64,000 nucleotides of DNA. It comes from Streptomyces sp. NBC_00083. Lineage in GTDB: Bacteria; Actinomycetota; Actinomycetes; Streptomycetales; Streptomycetaceae. The notes under the pieces were generated by a model that searched no databases, had not been told where the DNA came from, and saw only the letters and a list, made by a program, of their open reading frames with translations. Shown in pieces: positions 36,173-44,404 of the stretch. The number at the start of each line of letters is the position of its first letter. Position 1 is the stretch's first letter. The stretch lies in NCBI RefSeq assembly GCF_026343295.1, contig NZ_JAPELY010000002.1, positions 310,001 through 374,000 on the forward strand, given 5' to 3'. Both the position numbers and the translations under genes were made by a program.

Positions 36173-36280
36173 GGGTTCTCCGATCGTCATGCGGCATGGG
36201 GCGTCGATGGTGCCCTTTTCTATCGTCGCTCGGATGCTGGACGAAGAAACCTTGCCGTTCGAGGCGGCCGGTAGGGTGTT

Positions 36281-36382
36281 CGGTACGCGCGGCGACTGGC
36301 GAGCGGGGAAGCGACCCCGGGGGAGCCGTGCGCGGCCTGCCGCAGAGGTGCCGCCCGCCTGGGCACCCCGGGAACCCGACCA
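36281..36382 (+). promoter_or_regulatory. ZTP (pfl) riboswitch upstream of glyA
   Basis: The three conserved blocks of the pfl motif are present in order: GCGACTGGCG (36292-36301); GGGGAGCCGTGCGC (36320-36333), whose end pairs with ACGCGCGGC (36285-36293) as P1; and the hairpin GGTGCC...GGCACC (36348-36366) presenting CCGCCTGGGC. The aptamer senses ZTP/ZMP, signals of low 10-formyl-THF. A CCGGG/CCCGG pairing downstream could mask the GGAGG at 36391, implying control of translation; the expression platform is less certain than the aptamer. Confidence 0.85.
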
Positions 36383-36400
36383 CGGACCCCGGAGGACGCC

Positions 36401-37672
36401 ATGAGCCTTCCCCTTTCCCACCCAGCCCTGCTGGCCGCCGACCCCGAGCTGGCCGGCCTGGTCGCCGCCGAGGAGCGGCTCCAGTCCGACACCCTGCGCC
36501 TGATCCCCAGCGAGAACTACGTCTCGACGGCGGTCCTCGAAGCGTCGGGGACGGTGCTCCAGAACAAGTACAGCGAGGGGTACGCGGGCCGCCGCTACTA
36601 CGAGGGCCAGCAGAACATCGACAAGGTCGAGACGCTCGCGGTGGAGCGCGCCAGGGCCCTGTTCGGCGTCGAGCACGCCAATGTCCAGCCGTACTCGGGC
36701 TCGCCCGCCAACTTCGCCGTGTACCTCGCCTTCGCCGAGCCGGGCGACACCGTCATGGGCATGGCGCTGCCCATGGGCGGCCACCTCACGCACGGCTGGG
36801 GCGTCTCGGCGACCGGCAAGTGGTTCCGCGGGGTGCAGTACGGGGTGCGGGCCGACACGGGCCTCATCGACTTCGACGAGGTACGGGAGCTCGCGCTCAA
36901 GGAGCGGCCCAAGCTGATCTTCTGCGGGGGCACCGCGCTGCCCCGCACGATCGACTTCGCCGCGTTCGCGGAGATCGCGAAGGAAGCGGGGGCGGTGCTC
37001 GTCGCGGACATCGCGCACATCGCGGGGCTCGTCGCGGGCGGCGCGCACCCGTCGCCGGCGCCGTACGCGGACGTCATCTCGACGACCACGCACAAGACGC
37101 TGCGGGGGCCGCGGGGCGCGATGCTGATGTCCCGCGAGGAGCATGCGAAAGCCCTCGACAAGGCGGTCTTCCCGGGGCTCCAGGGAGGGCCCCACAACCA
37201 GACCACCGCGGCGATCGCGGTCGCGCTGCACGAGGCGGCGCAGCCGGCGTTCTGCGCGTACGCGCACCAGGTCGTGGCCAATGCGAAGGCCCTCGCGGAC
37301 GCGCTGCTCGACCGGGGGTTCGACCTGGTGTCCGGCGGCACGGACAACCACCTGATCCTGATGGACCTGACGGCGCGCGACGTGTCCGGCAAGATCGCGG
37401 CGAAGGGGCTTGACCGGGCGGGGATCGTCGTCAACTACAACACGGTTCCGTACGACCCCCGCAAGCCGTTCGACCCGTCCGGGATCCGCATCGGTACGCC
37501 GTCCCTGACGTCACGGGGTCTGGTGGTCGAGCACATGCCGCTGGTCGCGGAGTGGATCGACCGGGGTGTCGCGGCGGCCCGGTCCGGTGACGAGGGCGCC
37601 CTGTCGGCCATCCGCTCCGAGGTGACCGACCTCCTCTCCACCCACCCGGCCCCCGGCCTCCCCCTGACCTGA
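36401..37672 (+). CDS. glyA: Serine hydroxymethyltransferase
   Basis: The 423-residue enzyme converts serine and THF to glycine and methylene-THF. It has LIPSENYVS, the GYAGRRYYEGQQNID segment, and the PLP lysine K232 in STTTHKTLRGPRGAM. GGAGG lies five bases before the ATG. A ZTP riboswitch occupies the leader, tying expression to the folate/purine signal that also reflects PurH (17822) activity. A cluster of intergenic repeats follows. Confidence 0.96.
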   Translation: MSLPLSHPALLAADPELAGLVAAEERLQSDTLRLIPSENYVSTAVLEASGTVLQNKYSEGYAGRRYYEGQQNIDKVETLAVERARALFGVEHANVQPYSGSPANFAVYLAFAEPGDTVMGMALPMGGHLTHGWGVSATGKWFRGVQYGVRADTGLIDFDEVRELALKERPKLIFCGGTALPRTIDFAAFAEIAKEAGAVLVADIAHIAGLVAGGAHPSPAPYADVISTTTHKTLRGPRGAMLMSREEHAKALDKAVFPGLQGGPHNQTTAAIAVALHEAAQPAFCAYAHQVVANAKALADALLDRGFDLVSGGTDNHLILMDLTARDVSGKIAAKGLDRAGIVVNYNTVPYDPRKPFDPSGIRIGTPSLTSRGLVVEHMPLVAEWIDRGVAAARSGDEGALSAIRSEVTDLLSTHPAPGLPLT

Positions 37673-38302
37673 CCCCGCCCCACCTGGGACCCCGCCCGGT
37701 TCGTCCTCAATCGCCGGACGGGCTGAAGATGCCGAAGCTGGGCATCCCGCCAAGAGCAGCCCACCCAGGGGCGCGGGGAACTGCGCGAGACGCGAGCACG
37801 GTCCGCAGCCGAAGGCGGGGTTGCCTGGGGCTCCGCCCCAGACCCCGTTCGCGCCTTGAGGGCGCTCGTCCTCAATCGCCGGACGGGCTGAGGTGGCCCG
37901 GGATGGGCATGCTGCCCGGCACCAGTGCCGCCAGGGGCGCGGGGCTGTGACCCGTGCGCGGCTCCGCCGCGGTGGGCGCGACGCAGGGAGCCCTACAGGG
38001 GCGCGGGGAACTGCGCGACCAGCCCCGCACGGTCCGCAGACGAAACCGGGGTCGCTGGGGCTCCGCCCCAGGCCCCGAACGCGCCTGAACGGCGCTCGTC
38101 CTCAAACGCCGGACAGGCTGAGGATGCGCATGCTGCCCGGCATGGAGTAGTCAGGGGCGCGGGGAACTGCGCGGGACGCGGGCACGGTCCGCAGACGGAG
38201 GCCGGGGTTCCTGGGGCTTTGCCCCGGGCCTCGTTCGGTTGTGGGGGCGGTCACAAGTGTGGGGTTTCCGGGTGGGCGCGCCCACCTGAGAGAATGCTGA
38301 GC
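37673..38302. repeat. Cluster of Streptomyces intergenic repeats, 630 bp without a gene
   Basis: Three full copies of GGGGCGCGGGGAACTGCGC lie at 37768-37786, 37998-38016 and 38154-38172, with a partial one at 37934-37944. Each full copy is followed by a unit with a TGGGGCTCCGCCCCA hairpin (37826-37840 and 38056-38070; degenerate near 38212), and the units at 37704, 37871 and 38100 end in CGTCCTC...CCGGACGGGCTGA-like tails. The same family occurs at 1.3-1.5 kb. The hairpins may act as terminators for glyA. No coding gene is visible. Confidence 0.85.
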
Positions 38303-39316
38303 ATGGCCCTGAATCGTCCGCGCGTGCTCTCCGGAATCCAGCCCACCGCAGGCTCGTTCCACCTCGGCAACTACCTCGGCGCGGTCCGCCAGTGGGTGGC
38401 GCTGCAAGAGTCCCACGACGCGTTCTACATGGTCGTGGACCTCCACGCGATCACCGTCCCGCAGGACCCCGCCGAGCTGCGCGCCAACACCCGGCTCGCC
38501 GTGGCGCAGCTGCTCGCCGCCGGGGTCGACCCCGAGCGCTGCACCCTGTTCGTGCAGAGCCACGTGCCCGAGCACGCCCAGCTCGCCTGGATCATGAACT
38601 GCCTGGCCGGTTTCGGCGAGGCCAGCCGGATGACGCAGTTCAAGGACAAGTCGGCCAAGCAGGGCGCCGGCAACGCCACGGTCGGCCTGTTCACGTACCC
38701 GATCCTCCAGGTCGCCGACATCCTGCTGTACCAGGCCAACCAGGTCCCGGTCGGCGAGGACCAGCGCCAGCACATCGAGCTCACCCGGGACCTCGCCGAG
38801 CGGTTCAACGGCCGCTTCGGCGACACGTTCACCGTCCCGGAGCCGTACATCCTCAAGGAGACGGCGAAGATCTACGACCTCCAGGACCCGTCGATCAAGA
38901 TGAGCAAGTCGGCGTCGACGCCGAAGGGCCTCATCAACCTGCTCGACGAGCCGAAGACGACGGCGAAGAAGGTCAAGAGCGCGGTCACCGACACCGACAC
39001 GGTGATCAAGTACGACACCGAGAACAAGCCGGGCGTCTCCAACCTGCTGACCATCTACTCGACGCTCACGGGCCGCACGGTCGCCGAGCTCGAAGCCGAC
39101 TACGAGGGCAAGATGTACGGCGCGCTCAAGACCGACCTCGCCGAGGTCATGGTGGAGTTCGTCACCCCGTTCCGGTCCCGTACGCAGCAGTACCTCGACG
39201 ACCCCGAGACGCTGGACGCGCTGCTCGCCAAGGGCGCGGAGAAGGCCCGCGCGGTCGCCGCCGAGACGCTGGCGACGGCGTACGACAAGGTCGGCATGTT
39301 GCCCGCCAAGCACTGA
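38303..39316 (+). CDS. trpS: Tryptophanyl-tRNA synthetase
   Basis: The 337-residue class-I synthetase has the HIGH-type motif in [13 protein letters not shown] (His20-Asn23) and KMSKS at 199-203. [21 protein letters not shown] and the [19 protein letters not shown] segment are family hallmarks. The start at 38303 has only a weak purine stretch upstream; ATG 38294 is possible. I saw no T-box leader. Streptomyces usually has a second TrpRS elsewhere linked to indolmycin resistance; this one by context is the housekeeping form. Confidence 0.95.
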   Translation: MALNRPRVLSGIQPTAGSFHLGNYLGAVRQWVALQESHDAFYMVVDLHAITVPQDPAELRANTRLAVAQLLAAGVDPERCTLFVQSHVPEHAQLAWIMNCLAGFGEASRMTQFKDKSAKQGAGNATVGLFTYPILQVADILLYQANQVPVGEDQRQHIELTRDLAERFNGRFGDTFTVPEPYILKETAKIYDLQDPSIKMSKSASTPKGLINLLDEPKTTAKKVKSAVTDTDTVIKYDTENKPGVSNLLTIYSTLTGRTVAELEADYEGKMYGALKTDLAEVMVEFVTPFRSRTQQYLDDPETLDALLAKGAEKARAVAAETLATAYDKVGMLPAKH

Positions 39317-39427
39317 CCGGGTCCGGATCGGGACGGCGTGGCCGGAGCCCGGCCCCGGCCTCTGGTCAGCGGCCGTCCGGCGCGTCACACTGCACACCAT
39401 CGACACCACAGCACGGAGGAGAACGAC

Positions 39428-40006
39428 GTGGGGACCGTAACGCTCGGCGTTTCGATCGCGGTCCCGGAGCCCTACGGCAGCCTGCTCCAGGAGCGGCGCG
39501 CGGGCTTCGGTGACCCCGCCGCGCACGGCATCCCCACGCACGTCACGCTGCTGCCGCCGCACGAGGTCGAGGCGGCGTGCCTGCCGGAGATCGAGGCCCA
39601 CCTGGCCTCGGTCGCGGCGGCGGGCCGCGTCTTCACGATGCGGCTCGGCGGCACGGGCACGTTCCGCCCGCTCTCCCCGGTCGTCTTCGTGCAGGTCGCC
39701 GAGGGGGCCGGCGAGTGCGCGTGGCTCCAGCAGCGGGTGCGCGACGAGGCGGGCCCGCTGGTGCGCGAGCTCCAGTTCCCGTACCACCCCCACGTCACCG
39801 TGGCGCACGGCATCTCCGAGGAGGCGATGGACGTGGCGTACGAGTCCCTCGCCGGCTTCTCGGCGTCCTGGACGTGCGACGGGTTCGCCCTCTACGAGCA
39901 GGGCGCCGACGGGGTGTGGCGCAAGCTGCGCGACTACCCCTTCGGCATCGGGGCGCTCGGCGTCCCCGCGCAGGGCGCCTGCCTGGACCACCCCTCCCTG
40001 CGCTAG
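39428..40006 (+). CDS. 2'-5' RNA ligase-like (2H phosphoesterase) protein
   Basis: The 192-residue protein has the two His-x-Thr motifs of the 2H superfamily: HVTLLPPHE early and HPHVTVAHGI about 85 residues later. It has a single-domain layout, and GTG 39428 lies behind GGAGG. 2H enzymes act on RNA 2',3'-cyclic ends or cyclic nucleotides; this one's substrate is unknown. It follows trpS by 111 bp, an RNA-related neighbour, and converges with dprE2. Confidence 0.87.
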   Translation: MGTVTLGVSIAVPEPYGSLLQERRAGFGDPAAHGIPTHVTLLPPHEVEAACLPEIEAHLASVAAAGRVFTMRLGGTGTFRPLSPVVFVQVAEGAGECAWLQQRVRDEAGPLVRELQFPYHPHVTVAHGISEEAMDVAYESLAGFSASWTCDGFALYEQGADGVWRKLRDYPFGIGALGVPAQGACLDHPSLR

Positions 40007-40016
40007 CTCCGGCCGC

Positions 40017-40772
40017 TCACACCGGCAGCCGGCGGAACACCCCGCGCGGCACGTGCCGCAGCGCGGACATCACCAGCCGCATCGCGCCGGGCACCCACAC
40101 CACCTCGGCCCGTCGCCGCAGCCCCGTCTCGATGGCGAGGGCCACCGCCTCGGGCGTCGTGGCGAGCGGCGCCTCGGTGAGCCCGGCCGTCATCTTCGTA
40201 CGGACGAATCCGGGGCGTACGACCATGACGTGCACCCCGCTGCCGTGCAGCGCGTCGCCGAGGCCCTGGGCGAACACGTCGAGTCCGGCCTTGCTCGATC
40301 CGTAGATGAAGTTGCTGCGCCGGGCGCGCTCGCCGGCCACCGACGACAGCACGACGAGCGAGCCGTGGCCCTGGGCCTGGAGCGCCTTCGCGCAGACGAG
40401 GCCGGCGGAGACCGCGCCGGTGTAGTTGGTCTGCGCGACGCGTACCGCGGCGAGCGGCTCGCCCTCGTCGCGGGACTGGTCGCCGAGCACCCCGAACGCG
40501 AGCAGCACCATGTCGATGTCGCCCTCGGCGAACACCTTGCCGAGGGCGACCTCGTGCGCGGCGGGGTCGAGGGCGTCGAAGGCGACGGTGTGGACGTCCG
40601 CGCCCAGCTCGCGCAGACCGGCCGCCGCCGCGTCGAGGGCGGGCGAGGGGCGGCCCGCGAGCCAGACCGTACGGGTGCGGCGGGCCACCAGGCGGCGGGC
40701 GGTGGCGAGGCCGATCTCGGACGTACCACCGAGCACGAGCAGCGATTGCGGGGTGCCGAACGCGTCCTTCAT
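40017..40772 (-). CDS. dprE2: Decaprenylphospho-beta-D-erythro-pentofuranosid-2-ulose 2-reductase
   Basis: The 251-residue short-chain dehydrogenase has VLGGTSEIGLATA for NAD(P)H binding and the catalytic Tyr-x3-Lys in FIYGSSKAGLDVF, with Ser in VVLSSVAGER. QSLLVLGGTSEIG and the C-terminal membrane-associating WVPGAMRLVMSALRHVPR are typical of DprE2. It reduces the 2-keto intermediate made by DprE1 to decaprenylphosphoryl arabinose. The dprE1 gene lies 46 bp upstream on the same strand. Confidence 0.9.
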   Translation of the reverse strand: MKDAFGTPQSLLVLGGTSEIGLATARRLVARRTRTVWLAGRPSPALDAAAAGLRELGADVHTVAFDALDPAAHEVALGKVFAEGDIDMVLLAFGVLGDQSRDEGEPLAAVRVAQTNYTGAVSAGLVCAKALQAQGHGSLVVLSSVAGERARRSNFIYGSSKAGLDVFAQGLGDALHGSGVHVMVVRPGFVRTKMTAGLTEAPLATTPEAVALAIETGLRRRAEVVWVPGAMRLVMSALRHVPRGVFRRLPV

Positions 40773-40818
40773 CAGGGCTCCTTGAGGCAGAAGGGGAGGG
40801 GCGGGGGAGCGGCGCGGG

Positions 40819-42228
40819 TCACAGGCCCAGGCGGCGGCTCATGTCCGAGGTGAAGACTCCGCGTGGGTCCAACTCGGCGCGCAGCGAACGGAATTGGGGC
40901 AGCATCGGATACATGCGCTCGACCAGCTCCGGGCGCATCCGCGCGTCCTTCGCGAGGTAGACGCGGCCGCCCGCGCCGGCCACCTGCTCGTCCAGCTCGT
41001 CGAGGAGGAGGCCGAGACCCGGCAGCTTGGCGGGGATGTCGAGGGCGAGGGTCCAGCCGGGGAGGGGGAACGACAGCCAGCCGGGGTCGGCCTCGCCGAA
41101 GCGTTTGAGCACGGCGAGGAACGAGGGGCAGCCGTGCCGCGAGATGCGGCGCACGATGGCGCGCAGGGCCTCCTCCTGGCCGTACCCGACGACGAACTGG
41201 TACTGCACGAAGCCGCCGCGCCCGTAGACGCGGTTCCAGTGCGGCACCCCGTCGAGGGGGTGGAAGAAGGTCGAGATGCGCTGGAGTTCGCCCGTGCGGT
41301 GCTTGGGCGCCTTGCGGTACCAGAGCTCGTTGAACGCGGTGACGGAGGCGCGGCCGAGCAGCCCCTCGGGCAGGAAGGACGGCGCGGCCGGCAGCCGGCG
41401 CGGCCGGAAGGCGAGCGGGGTGCGGGCGGCGCGGGGCGGCAGCATGTCGAGCGGGGCGTGTTCGCCGCGGGTCAGCACCGCGCGCCCGGTCGCGCCGCCC
41501 CGTGCGAGCAGGTCGATCCAGGCCACCGAGTAGCGGTAGCGGTGGTCGCCCGATTCGAGCCGCGTCATCAAGTCGTCCAGGTCCACCGCCCGTTCGGTGT
41601 CGACGGCCATCAACGAGGTCTGGACCGGCAGGAGTTGGATCGTGGCGCGCAGGATCACTCCGGTCAGGCCCATGCCGCCGGCCGTCGCGTCGAACAGCTC
41701 GCTGTCCGCGTCGACGGTGCGTACCGTGCCGTCGGCGGTGAGCAGGTCGAGGGAGCGGACATGGCGGGTGAAGGAGCCCGAGACGTGGTGGTTCTTGCCG
41801 TGGATGTCGGCGCCGATCGCCCCGCCGACCGTGACGTAGCGGGTGCCGGGGGTCACCGGGACGAACCAGCCGAGCGGCAGCAGCACCTCCATCAGGCGGT
41901 GCAGGCTGACGCCCGCGTCGCAGACGACCACGCCGGCCTCGACGTCCACGGTGCGGATGCGGTCGAGTCCGGTCATGTCGAGGACCGCGCCGCCCGCGTT
42001 CTGTGCGGCGTCCCCGTACGCCCTGCCGAGCCCGCGGGCGATGGTGCCGCGCGCGCCGCACGCCCGCACGGCGTCCGCCGCCTCCTCGTAGCTGCGGGGG
42101 CGGAACAGCCGGGCCGTGGTGGGGGAGGTGCGGCCCCAGCCGCTCACGGACGTCGGGGCGCCGGCGGGTGCGGGCACGGTGTCGGGCCCGGTGGTGGGCG
42201 CCGTGTCGGGTGTCGTCTCGGCAGACAT
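40819..42228 (-). CDS. dprE1: Decaprenylphosphoryl-beta-D-ribose 2'-oxidase
   Basis: The 469-residue FAD oxidoreductase has the flavin-binding segments RGLGRAYGDAAQN and GTRYVTVGGAIGADIHGKNHH, and the C-terminal YLAKDAR whose Lys matches the catalytic Lys418 of mycobacterial DprE1. At the place of mycobacterial Cys387, the covalent target of benzothiazinones, this protein has Ala395 (GWTLALD against GWNVCVD, from memory). The first 30 residues are Thr/Pro-rich. ATG 42228 has only a weak ribosome site. It diverges from the PAP2-UbiA-GtrA operon. Confidence 0.92.
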   Translation of the reverse strand: MSAETTPDTAPTTGPDTVPAPAGAPTSVSGWGRTSPTTARLFRPRSYEEAADAVRACGARGTIARGLGRAYGDAAQNAGGAVLDMTGLDRIRTVDVEAGVVVCDAGVSLHRLMEVLLPLGWFVPVTPGTRYVTVGGAIGADIHGKNHHVSGSFTRHVRSLDLLTADGTVRTVDADSELFDATAGGMGLTGVILRATIQLLPVQTSLMAVDTERAVDLDDLMTRLESGDHRYRYSVAWIDLLARGGATGRAVLTRGEHAPLDMLPPRAARTPLAFRPRRLPAAPSFLPEGLLGRASVTAFNELWYRKAPKHRTGELQRISTFFHPLDGVPHWNRVYGRGGFVQYQFVVGYGQEEALRAIVRRISRHGCPSFLAVLKRFGEADPGWLSFPLPGWTLALDIPAKLPGLGLLLDELDEQVAGAGGRVYLAKDARMRPELVERMYPMLPQFRSLRAELDPRGVFTSDMSRRLGL

Positions 42229-42310
42229 GAATGTGACCGTATCGCCTAACTCATCCCCTTTGCCCCACTCGCGCCGCTCCCTCGCCCGCGTCGCGCCGGG
42301 CGTGCAGATC

Positions 42311-42342
42311 ATCACTCACCGAAATGGGTGATTACCTGAGTG
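42311..42342. promoter_or_regulatory. Nested inverted repeat in dprE1-PAP2 divergent promoter region
   Basis: CACTCA (42314-42319) and TGAGTG (42337-42342) enclose TCACC-N6-GGTGA (42316-42331). The region between the divergent starts (42229-42426) is the only obvious place to co-regulate both halves of the DPA gene set. The regulator is unknown. Confidence 0.45.
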
Positions 42343-42426
42343 TCAGTCCCATTTGTCCCGTAATACACCCGTGAGGCGCAGGAGAGTCGCCGGTGGCCTG
42401 CGGCCAGTTGGCGGGCCGACGACGTC

Positions 42427-42984
42427 ATGGAAGAGGGGTGGCAGATGCAGAGACCGTCGTGCGCCGACGCCGACGAGCGGCTCCTGGCCGCGCTGCGCGA
42501 CTGCGGCGCGGACCCGCGGGTGGCCGCCGCCGCCCGCACCCTGTCCTGGGCCGGTGAGCACGGCGCGCTCTGGCTCGCGGCCGGGCTCGCGGGCGCCGCA
42601 GTCGACCGGGACCGGCGCGGCCCCTGGCTGCGCGGTACCGCCCTGGTCGCCGCCGCCCACCTCGCCAGCATGGGCGTCAAGCGCCTGGTGCGCCGACCGC
42701 GCCCGTCGCTCGCCGCGGCCGAACCCCTGGTGCGGACCGCGGGGCGGCACTCCTTCCCCAGCTCGCACGCCAGCTCCGCGGCGGCCGCCGCCGTCGCCTA
42801 CGGGGCGCTGCGGCCCGCCGGCGCGCACCTGGTGCCGCCGCTCGCCGCCGCCGTGTGCGTCTCGCGCCTGGTCGCCGGGGTGCACTACCCGAGCGACATC
42901 GCGGCCGGCGCGCTGCTCGGCGGTGTCACCGCGCGGGCGGGCGCGGCCTGGATGCTGGGCGCCCTCGAAGGAGCGCGCCGATGA
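42427..42984 (+). CDS. PAP2-family phosphatase (Rv3807c-like)
   Basis: The 185-residue membrane protein has the PAP2 triad motifs [15 protein letters not shown] and SRLVAGVHYPSD, with membrane segments between. In mycobacteria the homologous gene Rv3807c lies beside ubiA (Rv3806c) and is proposed to remove the phosphate from decaprenylphosphoryl-5-phosphoribose. The same order here supports that role. It overlaps the ubiA-like gene by ATGA. Confidence 0.88.
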   Translation: MEEGWQMQRPSCADADERLLAALRDCGADPRVAAAARTLSWAGEHGALWLAAGLAGAAVDRDRRGPWLRGTALVAAAHLASMGVKRLVRRPRPSLAAAEPLVRTAGRHSFPSSHASSAAAAAVAYGALRPAGAHLVPPLAAAVCVSRLVAGVHYPSDIAAGALLGGVTARAGAAWMLGALEGARR

Positions 42985-43931
42985 CCGAGCCCGGCGTCGT
43001 CCTCCTCGACGACCACGGGGCCGCGGCGGCCCCGGCGCACCGGCGCCTGCTCGCGCTGCCCGGCGCCCTCGTGCGGACCGCGCGGCCCCGGCAGTGGGTC
43101 AAGAACGTGCTCGTGATGGCGGCGCCGGCCGCCGCGGGACGGCTGTCGAGTCCGCACGACATCACCCGACTCGCCCTGGTCTTCTGCCTGTTCACCGCCG
43201 CGGCGTCGGCCGTCTACCTCATCAACGACGCCCGCGACGCCGAGGCCGACCGCGCCCACCCCGACAAGTGCCGCCGCCCGGTCGCCGCCGGGCAGGTGCC
43301 GGTCGCCGCCGCCTACGCGGCCGGCGGGGTCCTCGCGGTGCTCGCTCCGCTGGCCGCCGCGCTGACCTGCAACGCGATGACGGCCACGCTGCTGTCGTCG
43401 TACGTCGTCATGCAGCTCGCCTACTGCGTCAAGCTCAAGCACGTCCTCGTCGTCGACCTGGTCGTGGTCACCACCGGGTTCCTGATGCGGGCGATGACCG
43501 GCGGAGTCGCGCTCGGCATCCCGCTCTCCCGCTGGTTCCTCATCACCGCCGGGTTCGGCGCCCTGTTCATGGTCTCGGCCAAGCGGTACTCCGAGGCGCT
43601 CCGGATGGAGGGCAAGGGCGCCGCCACCCGCGCGCTCCTCGACGCCTACACCACCGGCTATCTGCGCTTCGTGTGGCAGCTCGCCGCGGGCGTCGCCGTG
43701 CTCGCGTACTGCATGTGGGCGCTGGAGGCGGGCGGTGTCGCCAACGGCGCGCTGCTGCCCTGGCGGCAGCTGTCGATGGTGCCCTTCATCGGGGCGATCC
43801 TGCGCTACGCCGTCTTCGCCGACCGGGGCAGCGCCGGCGCCCCCGAGGACGTCGTGCTGCACGACCGCGCCCTCGCCGTCATCGGCCTCGTCTGGGTCGC
43901 CATGTACGCGCTCGCGGTGACCGACCTGTGA
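42981..43931 (+). CDS. Decaprenyl-phosphate phosphoribosyltransferase (UbiA family)
   Basis: The 316-residue protein has eight or nine membrane spans and the UbiA motif NDARDAEADRAHPDKCRRP, very close to the NDxxDxExDRxHPxKxxRP of mycobacterial Rv3806c, which moves phosphoribose from PRPP to decaprenyl phosphate. RPRQWVKNVLV at the start and YCVKLKHVLVVDL are also family-typical. It is coupled by ATGA to the PAP2 gene and by GTGA to gtrA. Confidence 0.92.
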   Translation: MTEPGVVLLDDHGAAAAPAHRRLLALPGALVRTARPRQWVKNVLVMAAPAAAGRLSSPHDITRLALVFCLFTAAASAVYLINDARDAEADRAHPDKCRRPVAAGQVPVAAAYAAGGVLAVLAPLAAALTCNAMTATLLSSYVVMQLAYCVKLKHVLVVDLVVVTTGFLMRAMTGGVALGIPLSRWFLITAGFGALFMVSAKRYSEALRMEGKGAATRALLDAYTTGYLRFVWQLAAGVAVLAYCMWALEAGGVANGALLPWRQLSMVPFIGAILRYAVFADRGSAGAPEDVVLHDRALAVIGLVWVAMYALAVTDL

Positions 43932-44404
43932 GCACCGCCCGCTCCATCGCCCGGTCCGAGGTGGTCGGCTTCGCACTGGCCGGGGTCTGCGCGTACGCCG
44001 TCGACCTCGGCCTCTTCGTGTGGCTGCGCTCGGGCCTCGGCTGGGACCCGGTCGCCGCCAAGTCCCTCTCGTTCGTGGCCGGTTGCACGGTCGCCTACCT
44101 CGGCAACGCCTTCGGCACCTACCGGGGGCGCGGGGCCGGCCGGCGCGAGTACGTCGTCTTCCTCGCCGTGAACCTCGCGGGTGCCCTGGTCCAGCTCCTG
44201 TGCATCGCGGTCACGCACTACGGCCTCGGGTACACGTCGCCGCGCGCCGACACCCTCTCGGGAGCGGTGTTCGGCATGGCCCTCGCGACCTGTTTGCGCT
44301 TCTGGGGAACGAGAACGCTGGTCTTCGGCGGGGGACCGGAAGGATTGCCTCCGCACGGACACGGTCGAGCCGGAGAGGGTAGTCGTACGTCATGGACTGG
44401 CTGA
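43928..44404 (+). CDS. GtrA-family membrane protein (Rv3789-like)
   Basis: The 158-residue protein has four membrane spans (VGFALAGVCAYAVDLGLFVW, LSFVAGCTVAYLGNAFG, FLAVNLAGALVQLLC, GAVFGMALATCLRFW), the GtrA layout. In mycobacteria the GtrA protein Rv3789 lies beside dprE1/dprE2 and has been proposed as a DPA flippase or anchoring partner. The 3' end overlaps the yihY start by 13 bp. Confidence 0.88.
   Translation: MSTARSIARSEVVGFALAGVCAYAVDLGLFVWLRSGLGWDPVAAKSLSFVAGCTVAYLGNAFGTYRGRGAGRREYVVFLAVNLAGALVQLLCIAVTHYGLGYTSPRADTLSGAVFGMALATCLRFWGTRTLVFGGGPEGLPPHGHGRAGEGSRTSWTG

Noticed and set aside
38173-38302. Possible T-box or attenuator before trpS
   Set aside because: No T-box core was seen; the region is explained by the interspersed repeats, and actinobacterial trpS genes do not usually use T-boxes.
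37673-38302. CRISPR-like array
   Set aside because: The repeated units are long, unevenly spaced (230 and 156 bp) and of the Streptomyces intergenic type; there are no cas genes.
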